Origin: Acuticoccus yangtzensis
GTDB lineage: Bacteria; Pseudomonadota; Alphaproteobacteria; Rhizobiales; Amorphaceae
Reading direction: 5' to 3'
Assembly (NCBI RefSeq): GCF_001927245.1
Contig: NZ_MJUX01000003.1
Span: forward strand, 62,001-126,000
DNA: 64,000 nucleotides
A program made the translations under genes and the position numbers. Below the pieces are notes generated by a model. The model did no database searches. It was not told the DNA's origin and saw nothing but the letters and a program-made list of their open reading frames with translations. Numbering within the stretch: the stretch's first letter is position 1; every line of letters starts with the position of its first letter. Shown here in pieces: positions 16,675 through 25,739 of this stretch.

Positions 16675-17808
16675 TCAGGAGGGCAGCTTGCCCGGGAAGA
16701 AGTGCTCGTAGGCAAGGCGATAATCGGGAGAGTTCAGGATCTCGTAGTAGGTCACCCGCTCCACCCACTCGCGCTGGCTGTCGAGCACCTTCTTGATGAA
16801 GGGGTCGGTCTCGAGCTGGGTGATCATCTCCGACCAGGCGTCGAGCTGCGTGGCGAGAATGTCGTTCGGCGTCTGCTGCACGTTGACGCCGCCGTCCACC
16901 AGCTTCTGCAGGTCGGCCGAGTAGTTGTCGAGCGCGAAGGCGGTGTTCGCCGTCGACGCCGCCTCGACGCCATATTCCATGATCGCGCGCAGATCGTCGT
17001 CGAGATCGTCGAGGAAGTCGCGGTTGAAGAGGAACTCGAACGCCTCGGACGCCTGGTGGTAGGAGCCCAGATAGTAGTTCTGCGCCACGTCCTGCGCGCC
17101 GAAGCGCATGTCGGAGGAGGGGTTGTTGAACTCGAAGGCGTCGATCACGCCGCGCTCCATGGCGGGCACGATTTCGCCGCCCGGAAGCTGCGCCACGGAC
17201 ATGCCCATCGACTGCATCAGATCGGCGGCGAGCCCGACGGTGCGGTACTTGAGGCCAGCGACGTCAGCGGCGCCGGAGATCGGGTTGGTGAACCAGCCGA
17301 AGGGCTGAGCCGGCATCGGGAAGCCGAGAAGGCCCACCACGTTGAGGCCCATCATGTCCTGGGTCAGCTCACGATAAAGCTCGCGGCCGCCGCCCTGATA
17401 GAACCACGACAGCATGGTGGTCGGGTTGCCGCCGAACACCGGGCCGGTGCCGAACAGCGAAGCCGCCTTGTTCTTGCCGTACCAGTAGGCCGACACCGAG
17501 TGCGCCACGTCGAGAACGCCGTCGTTCACCGCGTCGAGCACCTGGAACGCCGAGACGACCGCGCCCGCCGGCAGAAGGTCGACCTGAATGCGCCCGCCCG
17601 ACATCTTCTCGACGCGCTCGGTGTACTGGCGCGCCATGTCCATCCAGATATCGGAGGCGGGCCAGGAGGTCTGCATCTTCACCACGAGCGGGGCCTGGGC
17701 CAGAACGGCCGGAGCGGCAAGCGTCGTGGCGGCGGCAGCGCCACCGGCGACCGCGCCGGTGCGCAGGAATGACCGGCGGCTGAGCGGGCTACGCGTCTGA
17801 TCTGTCAT
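16675..17808 (-). CDS. dctP: TRAP transporter solute-binding protein (DctP-like, Tat-exported)
   Basis: Periplasmic receptor of 377 residues for the TRAP permease. A twin-arginine leader (SRRSFLRTGAVAGGAAAATT, then APAVLAQA) suggests folded export. The mature part has KMQTSWPASDIW, the ligand-contact region KYRTVGLAADLMQSMGMS, LPGGEIVPAMERGVIDAFEFNNP and NYYLGSYHQASEAFEFLFN. That pattern resembles the alpha-keto-acid/mannonate-like TRAP receptors. GGGAGGAG precedes the ATG by 5-6 nt. It leads the operon dctP-dctQ-dctM-amidase-small membrane protein. Confidence 0.95.
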   Translation of the reverse strand: MTDQTRSPLSRRSFLRTGAVAGGAAAATTLAAPAVLAQAPLVVKMQTSWPASDIWMDMARQYTERVEKMSGGRIQVDLLPAGAVVSAFQVLDAVNDGVLDVAHSVSAYWYGKNKAASLFGTGPVFGGNPTTMLSWFYQGGGRELYRELTQDMMGLNVVGLLGFPMPAQPFGWFTNPISGAADVAGLKYRTVGLAADLMQSMGMSVAQLPGGEIVPAMERGVIDAFEFNNPSSDMRFGAQDVAQNYYLGSYHQASEAFEFLFNRDFLDDLDDDLRAIMEYGVEAASTANTAFALDNYSADLQKLVDGGVNVQQTPNDILATQLDAWSEMITQLETDPFIKKVLDSQREWVERVTYYEILNSPDYRLAYEHFFPGKLPS

Positions 17809-17845
17809 AATCTCTCCTCCCATCTGCCACTTGTGGGCAGTGGGA

Positions 17846-17897
17846 GTGATCAATCACGAAATCACCAGCCCAGTAAACCGTCTGAAAAGTGCGTCAA
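17846..17897 (-). promoter_or_regulatory. Candidate promoter and operator of the TRAP operon
   Basis: On the minus strand TTGACG (17897-17892), a 16-nt spacer and TACTGG (17875-17870) are followed by the dyad GTGATTGATCAC (17857-17846), which would cover the transcription start. A dyad with GTGAT/ATCAC arms fits a GntR- or LacI-like repressor. No regulator gene is adjacent, so this rests on pattern alone. Confidence 0.4.
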
Positions 17898-17978
17898 AAT
17901 TGTGTTTTCGGATAACTAGCGTAAAATCAACAACATAGCCGTTTTTGTTAATTTGCGGCTATTCACAAAGTCGCATGT

Positions 17979-18010
17979 GAGCGGGGACCGCCCGAGGACG
18001 GCCCCCGCTC
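17979..18010 (-). terminator. Hairpin after hyuB
   Basis: An 8-bp perfect stem (GAGCGGGG and CCCCGCTC) with further internal pairing lies 18 nt past the hyuB stop. There is no U-tract, so termination may be partial. It separates the hyuAB unit from the TRAP promoter. Confidence 0.5.
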
Positions 18011-18027
18011 CGCATGGGCCGAACGTC

Positions 18028-19599
18028 TTATTCGGCAGCCTCCGCCTTGCCGAAACCGCCGCCGCCCGGCGTCTCGAGGCATAGCCGCTTGCCGGCCGGA
18101 ATCTCCTGCGTGCCCTTGCCCCTCAGCTTGGTGCCGTCGGACAGACTGACCGAACCATTGGCGCCGTTGCCGCCGCCGGCGCGCCCGCGCGGCGGATGGT
18201 CGATCCGGTCGAACGCCGCCAGGACCTCCATCGACTGGCCGAACCGGTTCTCGATCTCGATCACCTGGCCGTCGCCGCCGCGATATTTGCCGGACCCGCC
18301 CGACCCCTCGCGGAGCTCCTTCTTCCAGATCACCACGGGCGCGGCCTGCTCCATGATCTCCACCGGCGAGCCCTTCACGCCCGACGGGAAGGCCGTCGCC
18401 GACAGCCCGTCCGCGGCGGGACGCGCCCCGGTGCCGCCGTTGGTGGTGATCGTCACCGCGAAGCCGTGGCGGCCGAGCGTGTTGCCCTCGGCCTGGCCGC
18501 GCAGGGTGATGTTCCACAGGCAGGACGTGCCCTCCGCCGGCACCACGTCCGGGATGAGCGGCTCCAGGCAGCCGAACATCACGTCCGGCAGCATCTGGCC
18601 GATGATGTGGCGGGACGACACCGGCAGCCCGCGCGGCGCGTTGAGGATGCAGCCCTCCGGCGCCTCGATGTGCCACACCGACAGCGAGCCCGAATTGTTC
18701 GGGATGCCCTTGGCGAGCGCCGCCATCAGCCCGAACGCAGTATAGGCGCGGGTGTAGGCCATCGGCACGTTGATGCCCTTCTTGGCCGTGCCGCTGGTGC
18801 CGTCGAAGTCGACGTGGACGCCGTCCTCGGCCACCGTCAGCGCGGCCACGAGGTCGACCGGCTTGTCCAGCCCGTCGATCGTCATGGAATAGCGCGTGGT
18901 GCCCTTGGGCAGCGCCGCCACCCGCTCCATCGCCGCCTTGTAGGACGCGCTGATGATGTGCTCGGCCAGCGGCTCCAGGGTGGTGAGGGCATATTCGCCC
19001 ATCATCTCCGACAGCCGCTTGGCGCCGATCTCGTTGCAGGAGATCAACGAATAGACGTCGCCCTCGGTCTCCACCGGAAGGCGCGTGTTGGCGCGGATCA
19101 TCGCCATCACGTTGGCGTCCATCGTGCCCCGGTCGCAGATCTTCAGGAAGGGGATGTTCAGCCCCTCGGCGAAGACGTCGTGACCGTCCGGTCCGAAGCC
19201 GATGCCGCCGATGTCGATGAGGTGGGAGGTGCAGGAGAACAGCCCCACCATCTTGCCGTCGTGGAAGGCCGGCGTCGTCACCACGAAGTCGTTGAGGTGG
19301 CCGGTGCCGCGCCAGGGGTCGTTGGTGATGTAGTGGTCACCTTCCTTCATCGTCTCCACGGGGAAGATGTCGATGAAGTGTTTGACCGATTCGGCCATGG
19401 AATTGACGTGGCCGGGCGTGCCCGTCACCGCCTGGGCGAGCATGCGCCCCTCCATGTCGAACACGCCGGCGGACAGGTCGCCCGCCTCGCGCACGATGGT
19501 CGAGAAGGCGGTGCGCAGAAGCGCCTGGGCCTGCTCTTCGACGACGGCGATGAGGCGGTCCCACATCACCTGATTGCGGATGGCATCGGCTGCGCTCAC
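18028..19599 (-). CDS. hyuB: Hydantoinase B / oxoprolinase subunit (HyuB family)
   Basis: Subunit of 523 residues that partners HyuA in ATP-dependent amide or lactam ring opening (N-methylhydantoinase, 5-oxoprolinase) or ketone carboxylation. Family blocks seen are FSTIVREAGDLSAGVFD, AQAVTGTPGHVNSM, HYITNDPWRGTGHLNDFVV, FSCTSHLIDIGG and the glycine-rich tail ETPGGGGFG. The GTG start overlaps the hyuA stop (GTGA). HyuA and HyuB substrates cannot be read from sequence; see the locus-level finding for a proposal. Confidence 0.93.
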   Translation of the reverse strand: MSAADAIRNQVMWDRLIAVVEEQAQALLRTAFSTIVREAGDLSAGVFDMEGRMLAQAVTGTPGHVNSMAESVKHFIDIFPVETMKEGDHYITNDPWRGTGHLNDFVVTTPAFHDGKMVGLFSCTSHLIDIGGIGFGPDGHDVFAEGLNIPFLKICDRGTMDANVMAMIRANTRLPVETEGDVYSLISCNEIGAKRLSEMMGEYALTTLEPLAEHIISASYKAAMERVAALPKGTTRYSMTIDGLDKPVDLVAALTVAEDGVHVDFDGTSGTAKKGINVPMAYTRAYTAFGLMAALAKGIPNNSGSLSVWHIEAPEGCILNAPRGLPVSSRHIIGQMLPDVMFGCLEPLIPDVVPAEGTSCLWNITLRGQAEGNTLGRHGFAVTITTNGGTGARPAADGLSATAFPSGVKGSPVEIMEQAAPVVIWKKELREGSGGSGKYRGGDGQVIEIENRFGQSMEVLAAFDRIDHPPRGRAGGGNGANGSVSLSDGTKLRGKGTQEIPAGKRLCLETPGGGGFGKAEAAE

Positions 19600-21671
19600 G
19601 CGGCAATCTCCTGCGCTTTGGTGGTGCGGGTGAGGATGAGGTGGCCGTCGACGTTGAGCGCCGCGGTGTAGCCGGAGGGAACGATCGTCGTCGTCGCCGC
19701 CTCGGTGACGAGGGCGGGGCCGGCGACCGACGTGCCGTCCGTCAACGCCGCGCGCGGGAAGGCGGAAACCTCGGCGGTCGCCTCGTCCTCGGGCACGAAG
19801 AGGGTGCGCGGCTTGGCGGTGGTGTCGCCCGTCGCGGTCTCGGTCATCCGCTCGGCGCGGGCGGGGGCGGAGAGGGCGAGCGACCAGCTCATCGCCTCGA
19901 TCGCAGCGCCAGCGATGGTGCGGCCGAAGAGCGCCGAATAGGCCGCCTCGAACGCCTCGCGCAGGCTCGTCGCGTCGAAGTCCTCGGGCACCACGACCGG
20001 CACCTCGTGCCCTTGGCCCATGTAGCGCAGGTACGCGGTGCGGGTCGCCGTCACCTCGCTCTCGGCGACGGCGGCGGTCACCACCGGGCGCACCAGCGCG
20101 TCCATTTCGGCGAACATCGAAGCGACCGCCTCGTGGTCCATCGTGTCGATCGGCACGAAGGCGGAGCGCACGACCTCGAAGGACACCGGCGCATAGAGGA
20201 AGCCGACCGCCGAGCCGACGCCGGCGTGGGCGGGGATGATCACCTTGTCGATGCCGAGCTTCTGCGCCAGGCGCCCGGCGTGCAACGGCGCCGCGCCACC
20301 GAAGGCGATGAGCGTGCGGGACGCCACGTCCGCGCCGTTCTCCACCGCGTGCACGCGCGCCGCGTTGGCCATGTTCTCGTCGACGATCTCGCAGATGCCG
20401 TAGGCCGCCATCGCCGCATCGAGGCCGATCGGATCGCCCACGACGCGCTTGACCGCCGCCGCGGCGCCCGCGGCGTCCAAAGTGATGCGCCCGCCGGCGA
20501 AATCGTCCGGGTCGAGCTTGCCGAGCGTCAGGTCGGCGTCGGTCACGGTCGGCTCGGTGCCGCCGCGCGCATAGGCCACCGGGCCGGGGTCGGAGCCGGC
20601 CGAATGGGGGCCGACGGCGATGCGCTTCATCGCGTCAACCTTGGCGATGGAGCCGCCGCCCGCACCGATCTCGATCATCTCGATCACCGGGATGCGGATC
20701 GGCAGGCCCGAGCCCTTGGTGAAGCGCGACTGGCGGTCCACCTCGAACACCCGCGCGGTGTTGGGAACGCCGTCGTCGATGAGGCAGATCTTGGCGGTGG
20801 TGCCGCCCATGTCGAACGAGAGCACCTTGTCTTCGCCGCACGCGCGCGCCACCTCGGCGGCCAGGATCGCGCCGCCCGCCGGGCCCGATTCCACCAGCCG
20901 CACCGGGAACTGGCGAGCCGTCTCGATGGTGGTGAGGCCGCCGCCGGACGTCATCAGAAGCACCGGGGCGTGGAAACCTTCGGCGGTGAGGCGGTCCTCG
21001 TAACGCTTCAGGTAGCCGGCCATCAGCGGCTGAACGTAGGCGTTGACCGACGTCGTCATGGTGCGCTCGAACTCGCGCGCCTCGGGCGACACGGACGACG
21101 ACAGGCTGACGGAGACGCCCGGCAGGGCCTCGGCCAGGATCTCGCCGATGCGCCGCTCGTGCGCCGGTGCGGCATAGGCGTGGATCAGCGCCACGGCCAC
21201 CGCCTCGACACCCGCTGCCTTGATCTGCGGCACCAATGCGCGCACCGCTGCCTCATCGAGCGGCTTCAGCACGCTGCCGTCGACCGCCACGCGCTCCGGC
21301 ACGGTGAAGCGCAGCGGCTTGTCGATCAGCGCCGGCGCCTTGACGATGGCGATGTCGTACTGGTCGTAGCGGTCCTCGTAGCCGATGGCGAGGACGTCGC
21401 GAAAACCCTCTGTGGCGATCAGCGCCGTCTTCGCCCCCTTGCGCTCGATCAGCGCGTTGGTGGCGAGCGTGGTGCCGTGCAGGATGAGGTCGACGTCCCC
21501 CGGCTTCAGACCGCCCGCGTCCAGCACGGCCATCATGCCGGTCAACGCGCCGTCTTCCGGGGCCTTGGGCGTGGTCAGCACCTTGGTGGTGTTCACCTTG
21601 CCGTCCCCGGTATCGAGAACGACGTCCGTGAACGTGCCCCCGATGTCGATTGCAAGCCGTACTTGAGACAT
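19596..21671 (-). CDS. hyuA: Hydantoinase A / oxoprolinase subunit (HyuA family, ATPase)
   Basis: ATP-using subunit of 691 residues with an actin-like fold. It begins VRLAIDIGGTFTDVVLD (phosphate-binding loop), then HGTTLATNALIERKGAKTALI, the central SGGGLTT and DMGGTTAKICLI, and ends with a beta-rich region (VTEAATTTIVPSGYTAALN). AGGAG stands 5 nt before ATG 21671. It is followed by hyuB with a 4-nt overlap. A DadA-like oxidoreductase lies upstream on the same strand and a TRAP transporter downstream, which suggests catabolism of an imported cyclic amide. Confidence 0.94.
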   Translation of the reverse strand: MSQVRLAIDIGGTFTDVVLDTGDGKVNTTKVLTTPKAPEDGALTGMMAVLDAGGLKPGDVDLILHGTTLATNALIERKGAKTALIATEGFRDVLAIGYEDRYDQYDIAIVKAPALIDKPLRFTVPERVAVDGSVLKPLDEAAVRALVPQIKAAGVEAVAVALIHAYAAPAHERRIGEILAEALPGVSVSLSSSVSPEAREFERTMTTSVNAYVQPLMAGYLKRYEDRLTAEGFHAPVLLMTSGGGLTTIETARQFPVRLVESGPAGGAILAAEVARACGEDKVLSFDMGGTTAKICLIDDGVPNTARVFEVDRQSRFTKGSGLPIRIPVIEMIEIGAGGGSIAKVDAMKRIAVGPHSAGSDPGPVAYARGGTEPTVTDADLTLGKLDPDDFAGGRITLDAAGAAAAVKRVVGDPIGLDAAMAAYGICEIVDENMANAARVHAVENGADVASRTLIAFGGAAPLHAGRLAQKLGIDKVIIPAHAGVGSAVGFLYAPVSFEVVRSAFVPIDTMDHEAVASMFAEMDALVRPVVTAAVAESEVTATRTAYLRYMGQGHEVPVVVPEDFDATSLREAFEAAYSALFGRTIAGAAIEAMSWSLALSAPARAERMTETATGDTTAKPRTLFVPEDEATAEVSAFPRAALTDGTSVAGPALVTEAATTTIVPSGYTAALNVDGHLILTRTTKAQEIAA

Positions 21672-21808
21672 CTCAACTCCTGAAGCGTCCGGGACGGATC
21701 CGTCCATGAGGAAGACGGTGCGCCGGACGCGGCCAAACAAGATCCGAGCGGCTCGCGTCCGCCCGCCCAAGCGGCCATCACGATGCCGCATGTCATGTCC
21801 GGGACGCA

Positions 21809-21822
21809 AATGGCATGCCATT
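21809..21822. promoter_or_regulatory. Perfect 14-bp palindrome upstream of hyuA
   Basis: AATGGCATGCCATT is perfectly self-complementary and lies 138 nt before the hyuA start. The TGGCATGCCA core looks like an operator for a dimeric repressor. The regulator is not known. Confidence 0.45.
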
Positions 21823-21876
21823 CACGATGGCGCGTCCCATCGTCCCCAACTTCGTTTAACGGTCGCGCCGCTCCGT

Positions 21877-21924
21877 GGCGAGCTCTGCTCGCCGTACGCC
21901 GTCCGATGGCGAGTGCTGCTCGCC
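21877..21924 (-). terminator. Two tandem hairpins after the DadA-like gene
   Basis: Two near-identical copies of GGCGAG-N5-CTCGCC stand 31 bp apart, each followed by a similar CG(T/C)(A/G)CGCCGTCC stretch. They lie 40-87 nt past the upstream stop. No T-run is present. They may attenuate read-through into hyuA. Confidence 0.4.
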
Positions 21925-21963
21925 GCGCGCCGTCCTGTCTCCTCCGCGCCCGGCGTGGCCGGA

Positions 21964-23205
21964 CTAGAAGCGGTCGATCCGGTAAGGGGAGGGGTCGGTG
22001 AAGGTGTCCTCGCCGGTCATCATCTGCGCCAGCAGAAGCCCTGTCGTCGGCCCCATGGTGAAGCCCAGATGCTGGTGTCCGAAGTTGACGAAGAGCCCCG
22101 TTTGGCCAGGCACAGGGCCGACCGCCGGCAAGAGGTCCGGCAGGCACGGCCGCGCCCCGCGCCACGGCTCGGGGTCGATCCGCTCGCCGAGCGGGAAGAA
22201 GGTGCGCGCCTGCGCTTCCGCCTTCGTCAGCTGGTCGTAGTTGGACGGATCATCCCGGCTGGCGAACTCGGCCCCGGTGGTGATGCGGATGCCGCGCGCC
22301 ATCGGGCACAGCGCATAACCATTGTCGCCATCAAACAGGAGATGGTTGAGCGAGGCGTTGCCGGACGCCTTATAGTGCATGTGGTAGCCGCGCTTGACGA
22401 AGAGCGGCGGGCGCACGCCGAGCGGGTTCAGCACCTCGCCCGACCATGGCCCCAGCGCCACCACCACCTCGGGCGCGCTCACCGCCCCGGCCTCGGTCGT
22501 CACCGTCCAGCCCTCGGGCGTCTTTGTCAGCGACCGCGCATCGCCCCTGCGGAAGGCGCCGCCCGACGTCTCGAACAGCTTGGCATAGGCGGCGCCGACC
22601 GCGCCCGGATCGTCCACCCGCCCCGGCGTTCCGAAGTGGATGGCGCCGGCCATCTGCCGGGTGAGGTTCGGCTCCTCGGCGGCGAGGCGGCGCCCGTCCC
22701 ACACATCGTATTCCACACCGAATTCGGCTTTCACCGCCTCGTCCACGGCAGCCGCCGCCTCGAGGTCCACACCGTTGCGGAAGAGGCGGACATAGCCGCC
22801 CTCCTTCATGTGGTGCATCGCCCCGGCGCGCTGCATGAAGCCCTCATGATCGGCCCGAACGCGCTCCAGGATCGGCACATTGGCCATCGCCGTCTTGCGC
22901 GCGCTGACGGTGGTTCCCGCCTTGGCGTAGGATAGCAGCGCCTTCGCGATCCGCGGCAGCGCCGCCCAGCGCACGCGCGCGTCGGTCCGAAGGCCGAACG
23001 CGGCGCCGATGAGGATGCTGGGATCGCGCGGGAACACGTAAGGCATCACCGCCTCGGACTGGATCAGCCCGGCATTGCCGAAAGAGGTCTCCTCCGCCGG
23101 GCCGCGCCGGTCCACCAAGGTGACCGACTTGCCCCTGTCCAAAAGCTGGATGGCACTGGAGATGCCGACCATTCCGGCACCCAAGACGATGACGTCGCAC
23201 TTCAT
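21964..23205 (-). CDS. FAD-dependent amino-acid oxidoreductase (DadA-like)
   Basis: Protein of 413 residues with an N-terminal FAD site (CDVIVLGAGMVGISSAIQLLDRG, then VTLVDRRGPAEETSFGNAG). The DAO-type C-terminal block LPAVGPVPGQTGLFVNFGHQHLGFTMGP is also present. Related proteins dehydrogenate D-amino acids, sarcosine or similar secondary amines. The ATG at 23205 starts directly at the FAD strand with GGGAG upstream. It is divergent from purU and precedes hyuAB on the same strand, 292 nt apart. Substrate unknown. Confidence 0.9.
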   Translation of the reverse strand: MKCDVIVLGAGMVGISSAIQLLDRGKSVTLVDRRGPAEETSFGNAGLIQSEAVMPYVFPRDPSILIGAAFGLRTDARVRWAALPRIAKALLSYAKAGTTVSARKTAMANVPILERVRADHEGFMQRAGAMHHMKEGGYVRLFRNGVDLEAAAAVDEAVKAEFGVEYDVWDGRRLAAEEPNLTRQMAGAIHFGTPGRVDDPGAVGAAYAKLFETSGGAFRRGDARSLTKTPEGWTVTTEAGAVSAPEVVVALGPWSGEVLNPLGVRPPLFVKRGYHMHYKASGNASLNHLLFDGDNGYALCPMARGIRITTGAEFASRDDPSNYDQLTKAEAQARTFFPLGERIDPEPWRGARPCLPDLLPAVGPVPGQTGLFVNFGHQHLGFTMGPTTGLLLAQMMTGEDTFTDPSPYRIDRF

Positions 23206-23424
23206 GTTAGCCCACTCCCGCAGTCCGTTGCCGCGCATGGCTGCCGCGGCTCGGGGATCGCACCCCACACTTAACCTAGGATGCAATCCAGGGACCGGAA
23301 CAGCGGGATGGCGCTATGCGCAAGACCGGCATCGACCCCGCAGGCTGCGCGCCACCGGCCGCGGGTTGCCGTCAACCGCCGTTCGGCCTATGGCGACACG
23401 GCCCATCCCCCAAAGTCTCGGCCC

Positions 23425-24273
23425 GTGACAGAACTCGTCCTCACCCTCTCCTGCATCGACCGCAAAGGCATCGTCGGTGCCGTCGGATCGTCGATCGCCG
23501 CTCAGGACTGCAACATCCTGGAGAGCGCACAATATTTCGACCGCGCCTCGGGCCGGTTCTTCATGCGCGTTCACTTCGCCGCGCCGGACGGGATGACGCC
23601 CGAACGCTTCCGCGAAGGCTTCCGCCCGACCCTCCTCGCCTACGACATGGACGCCGAAATCACCGACACCGCGGTGAAGCCGCGCGTCCTCCTGATGGTG
23701 TCCAAGGCCGGCCACTGCCTCAACGATCTCCTCTATCGCTGGCGCACGGGGCGCCTTCCCATGACCCTCGTCGGCGTCGTCTCCAATCACGAGACGTGGC
23801 GCACGCGGGTCGAAGGGGAGGGCATCGCCTACCACCACATGCCGATCACGCCGGACATGAAGGTCGAGCAGGAGGCGGCGCTGCTGAAGCTCGTCGAGGC
23901 CGAGAATGTCGAGCTGATCGTTCTCGCCCGCTACATGCAGGTGCTGTCCGACGCTCTATCGCAACGGCTGGAAGGGCGGGTGATCAACATCCACCACTCC
24001 TTCCTGCCGAGTTTCAAGGGCGCGCAACCCTACCACCAGGCCCACGCGCGCGGCGTCAAGCTGATCGGCGCCACCGGCCACTACGTCACCGCCGACCTCG
24101 ACGAGGGGCCGATCATCGAGCAGGACGTGGAGCGCATCGACCATACGATGACGCCCGACGACATGGCCGCCGCGGGGCGCGACATCGAAAGCCGCGTCCT
24201 GGCGCGCGCCGTGCGCTACCACCTGGAACGCCGCATCCTATTGAATGGAGACCGTACCGTTGTCTTCCGCTGA
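23425..24273 (+). CDS. purU: Formyltetrahydrofolate deformylase
   Basis: Hydrolyses 10-formyl-THF to formate and THF, resetting the folate pool. The 282-residue protein has an N-terminal ACT domain ([20 protein letters not shown]) and a formyltransferase domain with ARYMQVLS, the catalytic [14 protein letters not shown] (Asn188, His190) and [13 protein letters not shown] (Asp). The start is GTG 23425; the frame is open upstream but unlike any PurU. folD overlaps its end by 29 nt. PurU is often tied to catabolism that floods one-carbon folates, such as sarcosine or glycine betaine use. Confidence 0.95.
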   Translation: MTELVLTLSCIDRKGIVGAVGSSIAAQDCNILESAQYFDRASGRFFMRVHFAAPDGMTPERFREGFRPTLLAYDMDAEITDTAVKPRVLLMVSKAGHCLNDLLYRWRTGRLPMTLVGVVSNHETWRTRVEGEGIAYHHMPITPDMKVEQEAALLKLVEAENVELIVLARYMQVLSDALSQRLEGRVINIHHSFLPSFKGAQPYHQAHARGVKLIGATGHYVTADLDEGPIIEQDVERIDHTMTPDDMAAAGRDIESRVLARAVRYHLERRILLNGDRTVVFR

Positions 24274-25153
24274 TTCCGCCGCGCCGTCCGGGCGCCCCGC
24301 CCTCATCGACGGCAAGGCGATCGCCGCCACCATCACCGACGACATCGCCCGCCGCACCGCGTCGCTAGGGGTGAAGCCGGGCCTCGCCGTCGTCCTCGTC
24401 GGCGACGATGGGGCGAGCGCGGTCTACGTGTCGATGAAGTCCAAGAAGGCGGAGGCGCTCGGCTTCCACTCGGTGCAGCACACGCTTCTCGCCGCCACCA
24501 CAGAGGCCGAACTCCTCGCCGTGGTGGCGGACCTCAACGCCGATCCGGCGATCCACGGCATCCTCGTGCAGCTTCCGCTCCCGGCGCATCTCGACGCCGC
24601 GGTGGTGATCGCCGCCATCGACCCGGACAAGGACGTCGACGGGCTCAGCGTCACCAATGCGGGGCGCCTCGCGGTGGGCGATCCGTCCGCGATCGTGCCT
24701 TGCACGCCGCTGGGGGCGATGACGCTCATCGGCACCGTCCACGGCGCCGACCTTTCGGGCCTGGAGGCGGTGGTGATCGGCCGCTCGCGCCTCGTCGGCC
24801 TGCCCATGGCGCTGTTGCTGCAGCAGGCCAACGCCACCGTCACCATCGCCCACAGCCGCACCCGCGACCTTCCCGCCGTCGCCCGCCGCGCCGACATCCT
24901 CGTCGCCGCCGTCGGCCGCGCGGAGATGGTGAAGGGCGATTGGATCAAGCCCGGCGCCACGGTGATCGACGTCGGCACCAGCCGCGTTCCCGACGCCTCG
25001 AAGGCGTCCGGCCAGCGCCTCGTCGGCGACATCGCCTTCGCGGAGGCGGGCGCGGCCGGGGCCATCACGCCCGTTCCCGGCGGTGTCGGCCCGATGACCA
25101 TCGCCATGCTGATGCGCAACACGCTGGACGCCGCCGCCCGCCGCGCGGGGTGA
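24245..25153 (+). CDS. folD: Bifunctional methylene-THF dehydrogenase / methenyl-THF cyclohydrolase
   Basis: Interconverts 5,10-methylene-, methenyl- and 10-formyl-THF with NADP. The 302-residue sequence shows the catalytic helix [39 protein letters not shown], the nucleotide site [17 protein letters not shown] and [15 protein letters not shown]. It overlaps purU by 29 nt, so together the two genes can turn methylene-THF into formate and free THF. Confidence 0.96.
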   Translation: METVPLSSADSAAPSGRPALIDGKAIAATITDDIARRTASLGVKPGLAVVLVGDDGASAVYVSMKSKKAEALGFHSVQHTLLAATTEAELLAVVADLNADPAIHGILVQLPLPAHLDAAVVIAAIDPDKDVDGLSVTNAGRLAVGDPSAIVPCTPLGAMTLIGTVHGADLSGLEAVVIGRSRLVGLPMALLLQQANATVTIAHSRTRDLPAVARRADILVAAVGRAEMVKGDWIKPGATVIDVGTSRVPDASKASGQRLVGDIAFAEAGAAGAITPVPGGVGPMTIAMLMRNTLDAAARRAG

Positions 25154-25221
25154 GCGGCGATACGCACGGCGTCGCAAGTCGTTCCCAAGAAAAATTAGGT
25201 TGGATCTGATTTAATCCTGCG

Positions 25222-25246
25222 GGAACTGGATGACGGACGCGGCGTT
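25222..25246 (+). promoter_or_regulatory. EcfG-type (general stress sigma factor) promoter
   Basis: GGAAC, a 16-nt spacer and CGTT match the alphaproteobacterial EcfG promoter exactly. It lies 83 nt upstream of the DUF1236 start, in an otherwise gene-free 175-nt gap. Confidence 0.65.
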
Positions 25247-25328
25247 CTCTTCGCCAGCGACGGGTGCTCACGGACATCACCGCAAGTGGTGAGCCACCGT
25301 AGACCGTCGAACAGCAAGGAGAACGACC

Positions 25329-25634
25329 ATGAAGACTTCGATGAAAGCCGCTCTGTCCGGCATTCTTCTGATGGGCGGGACCGCGGCGGCGACGGCACAG
25401 ACCGTGGTCGTGGCCCCCGAGCAGGAAACCGTCATCCGCGAGTACGTGCGGTCCGAGCCGCTCGCCTCGATCAGCCTCCCCGGCATCGAGCTGAACCTCG
25501 GCCAGACCGTGCCGCAAGAGGTGGAGCTGCATACCATTCAGCGTGAGCAGGTCCCCTACAGCTACACCGTGGTGAACGATCGCACCGTGATCGTCGACCC
25601 GCAGACCCGCCAAGTCATCCGCGTGATCGACTAA
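25329..25634 (+). CDS. Small exported DUF1236-type protein
   Basis: Protein of 101 residues with a Sec signal peptide (residues 1-24, ...GGTAAATAQ). The mature part ends in YSYTVVNDRTVIVDPQTRQVIRVID, the conserved DUF1236 tail. The family is nearly limited to alphaproteobacteria and has no known function. An AAGGAGA ribosome site stands 7 nt before the ATG. The gene is monocistronic, with an EcfG-type promoter and its own strong terminator, so it is likely a stress-induced periplasmic protein (inference). Confidence 0.85.
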   Translation: MKTSMKAALSGILLMGGTAAATAQTVVVAPEQETVIREYVRSEPLASISLPGIELNLGQTVPQEVELHTIQREQVPYSYTVVNDRTVIVDPQTRQVIRVID

Positions 25635-25654
25635 AACGCGGACGCGGCATCAAG

Positions 25655-25693
25655 AGGCCCGGCCGGACACAAGCGTCCGCGCCGGGCCTTTTT
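25655..25693 (+). terminator. Rho-independent terminator of the DUF1236 gene
   Basis: A perfect 9-bp stem, AGGCCCGGC and GCCGGGCCT, with an inner CGGAC/GTCCG extension is followed by TTTTT. It starts 20 nt past the stop codon. Confidence 0.88.
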
Positions 25694-25739
25694 GCGTCGG
25701 CCTTCGGCGCACTTCAGCGGCATCAGGACGCCGTCCGGC

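Noticed and set aside
23206-23424. GGAAC before purU as an EcfG promoter, or a folate/glycine riboswitch
   Set aside because: No CGTT at 16-17 nt, and no riboswitch core was seen in the 220-nt leader.
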